From Planctomycetota bacterium (GTDB taxonomy: Bacteria > Planctomycetota > Phycisphaerae > UBA1845 > CAIVHJ01): a stretch of 9,030 nt of DNA. The stretch is taken from positions 1 through 9,030 of the forward strand of contig JACZTW010000152.1 in assembly GCA_022573485.1 (NCBI GenBank). The letters run 5' to 3'. Shown piece by piece: positions 6,609 to 9,030 of the stretch. A program made the translations under genes and the position numbers. Under the pieces are notes generated by a model, which worked only from the letters and a program-made list of their open reading frames with translations, was not told where the DNA came from and did no database searches. The first letter of the stretch is position 1; every line of letters begins with the position of its first letter.

Positions 6609-6813
6609 TGTAAGTCCACCCGCTCATTGTTCATCGACGCGTCGCTTTTGCAACTCTAATTTTGTGCTTGCTCGTGCCGATCAGAATAAGTATATGAAGA
6701 TGCCGTAGGTGGTGTGAGGCGCGACCATCGTTCGGGCGGCATGGGCATCCCGGCGCGCCAAAGCCACTGCACGCTGAACACAGACGTGAGATCCCTGGCC
6801 GTCGCTCCGATAC
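6609..6813. promoter_or_regulatory. Divergent intergenic region between two radical SAM genes
   Basis: This 205-bp region should hold both promoters. For the rightward gene, TTGCTC (6668-6673) and TATATG (6691-6696) are 17 bp apart, a moderate sigma70-like match that would give a leader of about 110 nt. For the leftward gene no convincing pair was found. A 10-bp perfect palindrome, CGACGCGTCG, lies at 6635-6644 and could be an operator, but the evidence is weak. The rightward ATG at 6814 lacks a clear Shine-Dalgarno sequence. Confidence 0.4.
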
Positions 6814-7558
6814 ATGAAGATCCTCCTGATCAATCCAATCGCCCACGCGAAAGCCCTACCTCGGAATTGGTCTGGCGTACATTTCCGCGGCGCTCAAACT
6901 GGAAGGCGCGGAGGTCGAATGCCTGGACATCAACCAGCACAGACCCATACTCAATGAAGCGCAAATCGAAGCTGAGATCGTAAAGCGCGAGTTTGATGTG
7001 GCTGGGATCGGCTGCATGATTTCGGCCTACGAGCACGCCAAGTCGCTCTGCCGCATGGTCAAACGTCATCACCCGGACTGTGAATTGTGGATGGGTGGCA
7101 GCATCATCACGCCGATCCCGCACAAAATGATGGGCTTGATTCCCGAAGTCGATGTCGGCGTGATCAGCGAAGGCGAGGACACTGCCCGCGAATTGTATCG
7201 CGCCCGGCAGCGCAGCATCGCCTATGACGACGTCACGGGCATCGTCTTTCGCCGCAACGGCGAGCTGCACCAGACTCCGCCTCGGCTGCGCCCGCCCAAT
7301 CTGGACGATATGCCCAAGCCGGACTGGGAAATGTACGATCTCATGGGAGAGAAGGGGTACATTTCGCACCACGGGATGGCCATGTGGTTGCTGACTCATC
7401 GCGGGTGCCCGTTTGACTGCACGTTTTGCTACCATGAGCGCGATCACCGTGCTCATTCCGTCGATCGCGTCATCGAGGAGATTCAAGACGGCGTCGAGCG
7501 CTACGGCGCCCGGCGATTCATGATGGCTGACGACCTCTTTTGCGTGGACCGCCGCTAG
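6814..7558 (+). pseudogene. 5' fragment: B12-binding-type domain plus radical SAM cysteine motif
   Basis: This is the part of the broken gene before the amber codon. It holds the Rossmann domain and the Fe-S cysteine motif, so a truncated product would lack half of the SAM barrel. After the frameshift the coding frame is open from 6818, but its first ordinary start codon is GTG at 6998 (MAGIGCMIS), in the middle of the Rossmann domain. Without repair the first strand could not be made in frame. Confidence 0.75.
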
Positions 7559-8446
7559 GTGCATGAGTTTTGTCGAAAGCTGATCGATCTCGACCTCGGG
7601 ATCGAGTTCCGCACCACAGGCCGGGCGAACATCATCGACCGCGAGACGGCCGGCCTTTTGAAGCAGGCTGGTTGTTCGGGATTGGCGATGGGGTTCGAGA
7701 CCGCCAGTCCGCGCATGCTCAAGAACATCCAAAAGAACCAGACACCGCAACACATGGCCAACGCAGTTCAAGCGTGCCGCGAAGTCGGCCTGAAGCCTGA
7801 GTTGTCGTTCATGATCGGCAATCAGGGCGAGGACATGGACACCATCGCCGAGACCGTGGCCTTTATGAAACGAGAACTCCTCACCGGCCCAATGTTTTTC
7901 GCCACGCCCTATCCCGGCACACCTTTGTACGAAATGGCCAGAGCCCAAGGGCTCATACCTGATGAAGAGGCGCTGTTCCGTGCTTATGGCGAGCAGTGCG
8001 TGGACATCGTGATCAACATCACCGAATTTGCAGATAACGAATTGCAGTGGCTTCGGGACACCGCCCAACGCACCATCCGCCGCCACTACGACGAGGAGCA
8101 CTACAAGCGTGTGGCCCACGAGCGCCTGCTCCCGCACGTCCGCCGCCTGGCGATCATCGCCAGCGGCTACGAGGGCGAGAACATGGTCGTGGCCTATCGC
8201 AGCTTGTTCGAGAAGCTCGTGCTGTTTTCCGAGAATGGCAATGGCAATAGCAACGGAACTCCGCCGGCGTATCGGGAAATCCCGATCGTGCCGCTCGACA
8301 GGTTGGCGGCTGCTGAGTTCGACGCTGTGATCGTAGCGGACCGCGAAATGTCCCCGGCGGCACGGATCAAGTTGACGCAGCAGGGCGTCCTGGATCAAGT
8401 CATCTGTCCCTATGACGAGCAATACCATTTGCTCAAGTCGTTCTGA
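7559..8446 (+). pseudogene. 3' fragment: C-terminal half of the radical SAM barrel plus accessory domain
   Basis: The reading frame resumes with GTG immediately after the amber codon and stays open for 295 codons, in the same frame as the fragment before it. It carries GFETASPRML, ELSFMIGNQGE and PYPGTPLYEMA, typical of the second half of the radical SAM barrel in B12-binding enzymes, then a Rossmann-like domain. No Shine-Dalgarno sequence precedes the GTG, so independent translation is doubtful. A hexamer microrepeat at 8234-8257 encodes an Asn/Gly-rich loop. Confidence 0.75.
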
Positions 8447-8732
8447 CGGCGCGGTCAGTCAAACACGCCTTTTCGATTCTTCCTCGCACACCGTCTTCAT
8501 GTTAATCCGAACCCGCAGCCGGAACAGTCTTTGCAGGGCGGCGCCGCGCTCTGCCATAGGCTGATCTGTTCAGCCCCCTTCGAGGCGAAATCTGCCGCAG
8601 TTCGATCAGGGTGAGTTTTGTTCCGTCCCTTCAGTTCACGGCGCTGCCCTACGGGGCTGGCATCCACGCAATGCATGACCGCGAAACACATACGACACGG
8701 AGCTCGACCGCTACAGAAACGTCACTACGTTA
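8447..8732. other. Intergenic stretch without a convincing gene
   Basis: A weak 4-bp GGCG/CGCC stem followed by TTTT (8448-8472) comes right after the radical SAM stop and may be a poor terminator. The only open frame of note is a 64-codon minus-strand frame at 8497-8691 ending in a C-x2-C-x2-C motif. It has no ribosome-binding site and is not called as a gene. No RNA gene or mobile element was seen. Confidence 0.5.
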
Positions 8733-8852
8733 TTGATGTTTGAATAGATTGCTAAATCGGCGTGATTGGGAAAATGGGCGAATCTGTCCTGTATGAGGCC
8801 TCGCGCAGGCTAAAGCCAGCGGCTCCTTGTTATCTCGCTATTCAGACATCAA
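8733..8852. repeat. 120-bp inverted-repeat structure with a REP-like hairpin inside
   Basis: TTGATGTTTGAATAG at 8733-8747 is matched at 14 of 15 positions by the reverse complement of 8838-8852. Inside, CGCAGGCT-AA-AGCCAGCG (8804-8821) forms an 8-bp stem with one mismatch. On the minus strand this reads GCTGGCTTTAGCC, resembling REP-type palindromes common between genes in planctomycetes (resemblance from memory). It contains no coding frame. It could be a small non-autonomous element or a folded RNA. Confidence 0.6.
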
Positions 8853-8953
8853 CAATGCCATGAAGAACCGCTGTCAGGACATTTTCGCGGTATTCGAGCG
8901 AACCTAGCACCATTTTCCAAAGTATCCGATAATATGGGGGCAACCTCGTTCTG

Positions 8954-8975
8954 GCGGTTGGACTGCGCCGACCGC
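8954..8975. other. GC-rich hairpin, 8-bp stem
   Basis: GCGGTTGG, loop ACTGCG and CCGACCGC give an 8-bp stem with one G-U wobble. No T-run follows on either strand within the visible sequence, so it is not called a terminator. It sits 13 bp before the heptamer array. Confidence 0.5.
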
Positions 8976-8988
8976 AGTGTTATCCTCG

Positions 8989-9030
8989 GCTGAGAGCTAA
9001 AAGCTAAAAGCTGAACGCTGAACGCTGACA
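8989..9030. repeat. Heptamer tandem repeat, 6 units of GCTNANN type, reaching the window edge
   Basis: Consecutive 7-bp units are GCTGAGA, GCTAAAA, GCTAAAA, GCTGAAC, GCTGAAC and GCTGACA. The period is exact and the array is cut off by the end of the window, so its full length is unknown. It differs in period and sequence from the octamer array at the left edge. Confidence 0.88.

Larger units (their letters stand above)
6814..8446 (+). pseudogene. B12-binding-type radical SAM gene, broken by a frameshift and an amber codon
   Basis: Repaired, this would encode about 543 aa. The order is MKILLINP and a B12-binding-type Rossmann domain (first ~140 residues, with MGGS and ISEGED), a radical SAM core with C-x3-C-x2-C (codons at 7406, 7418 and 7427, HRGCPFDCTFCYHE), a TIM-barrel half with GFETASPRML and PYPGTPLY, and a C-terminal Rossmann-like domain from about 8141. 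Relatives act on lipids, hopanoids, tetrapyrroles or antibiotics; the substrate here is unknown. Two lesions are seen. The ATG frame (MKILLINPIAHAKA) must shift to reach YLGIGLAYISAAL; dropping one C of CCC at 6854-6856 restores it. TAG at 7556-7558 then splits an otherwise continuous frame between VDRR and VHEFCRKL. The B12 motif DxHxxG is not evident, as in many relatives. It could be a decaying gene, or an intact gene with sequencing errors. Confidence 0.85.

Noticed and set aside
6830..8428. 532-codon open frame on the minus strand opposite the broken radical SAM gene
   Set aside because: It is antisense to clear radical SAM motifs on the plus strand, its translation shows no domain motifs, and it is a common by-product of high-GC codon usage.

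Overview
The window is about 9 kb of GC-rich bacterial chromosome. Its gene content (a bacterial GH3 acyl-amide synthetase, an FmdB zinc ribbon followed by small membrane proteins of a planctomycete-like type, and radical SAM enzymes fused to Rossmann-like domains) fits Planctomycetota or a relative best. That assignment rests on the character of the proteins, not on a marker gene. There are no rRNAs, tRNAs, CRISPR arrays, transposases or phage genes.

Layout, left to right. Positions 1-110 hold an octamer tandem repeat. Next is a leftward operon read from 3432 down to 101: truB (tRNA pseudouridine-55 synthase), a GH3-family adenylating enzyme, and an SDR oxidoreductase. The joints are very tight: 3 bp between truB and GH3, and a 4-bp ATGA overlap between GH3 and the SDR. 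Upstream of truB, also leftward, is a small lipoprotein gene (3502-3912) ended by a strong intrinsic terminator that lies directly against the truB start. The lipoprotein gene diverges from a rightward three-gene cluster (4090-5050): an FmdB zinc ribbon, a polytopic membrane protein with a TM2-like start, and a two-helix membrane protein. Two back-to-back sigma70-like promoters, each with a 17-bp spacer, are visible between 3968 and 4051.

The right half holds two divergent radical SAM genes. The leftward one (5103-6608) is intact: a Rossmann-like N-terminal domain, a radical SAM core and a SPASM domain. The rightward one (6814-8446) is a B12-binding-type radical SAM gene broken twice, by a frameshift near codons 9-15 and by an in-frame amber codon at 7556-7558. 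Its C-terminal domain resembles the N-terminal domain of its divergent neighbour, so the two enzymes carry a similar accessory module at opposite ends. This pair is the most system-like arrangement in the window, though its substrate cannot be read from sequence.

The last 584 bp (8447-9030) hold no convincing gene. They contain a 120-bp inverted-repeat structure with a REP-like hairpin inside, another GC-rich hairpin, and a heptamer tandem repeat that runs off the end. Apart from truB, the genes look accessory. No complete defence, secretion or biosynthetic system is evident.
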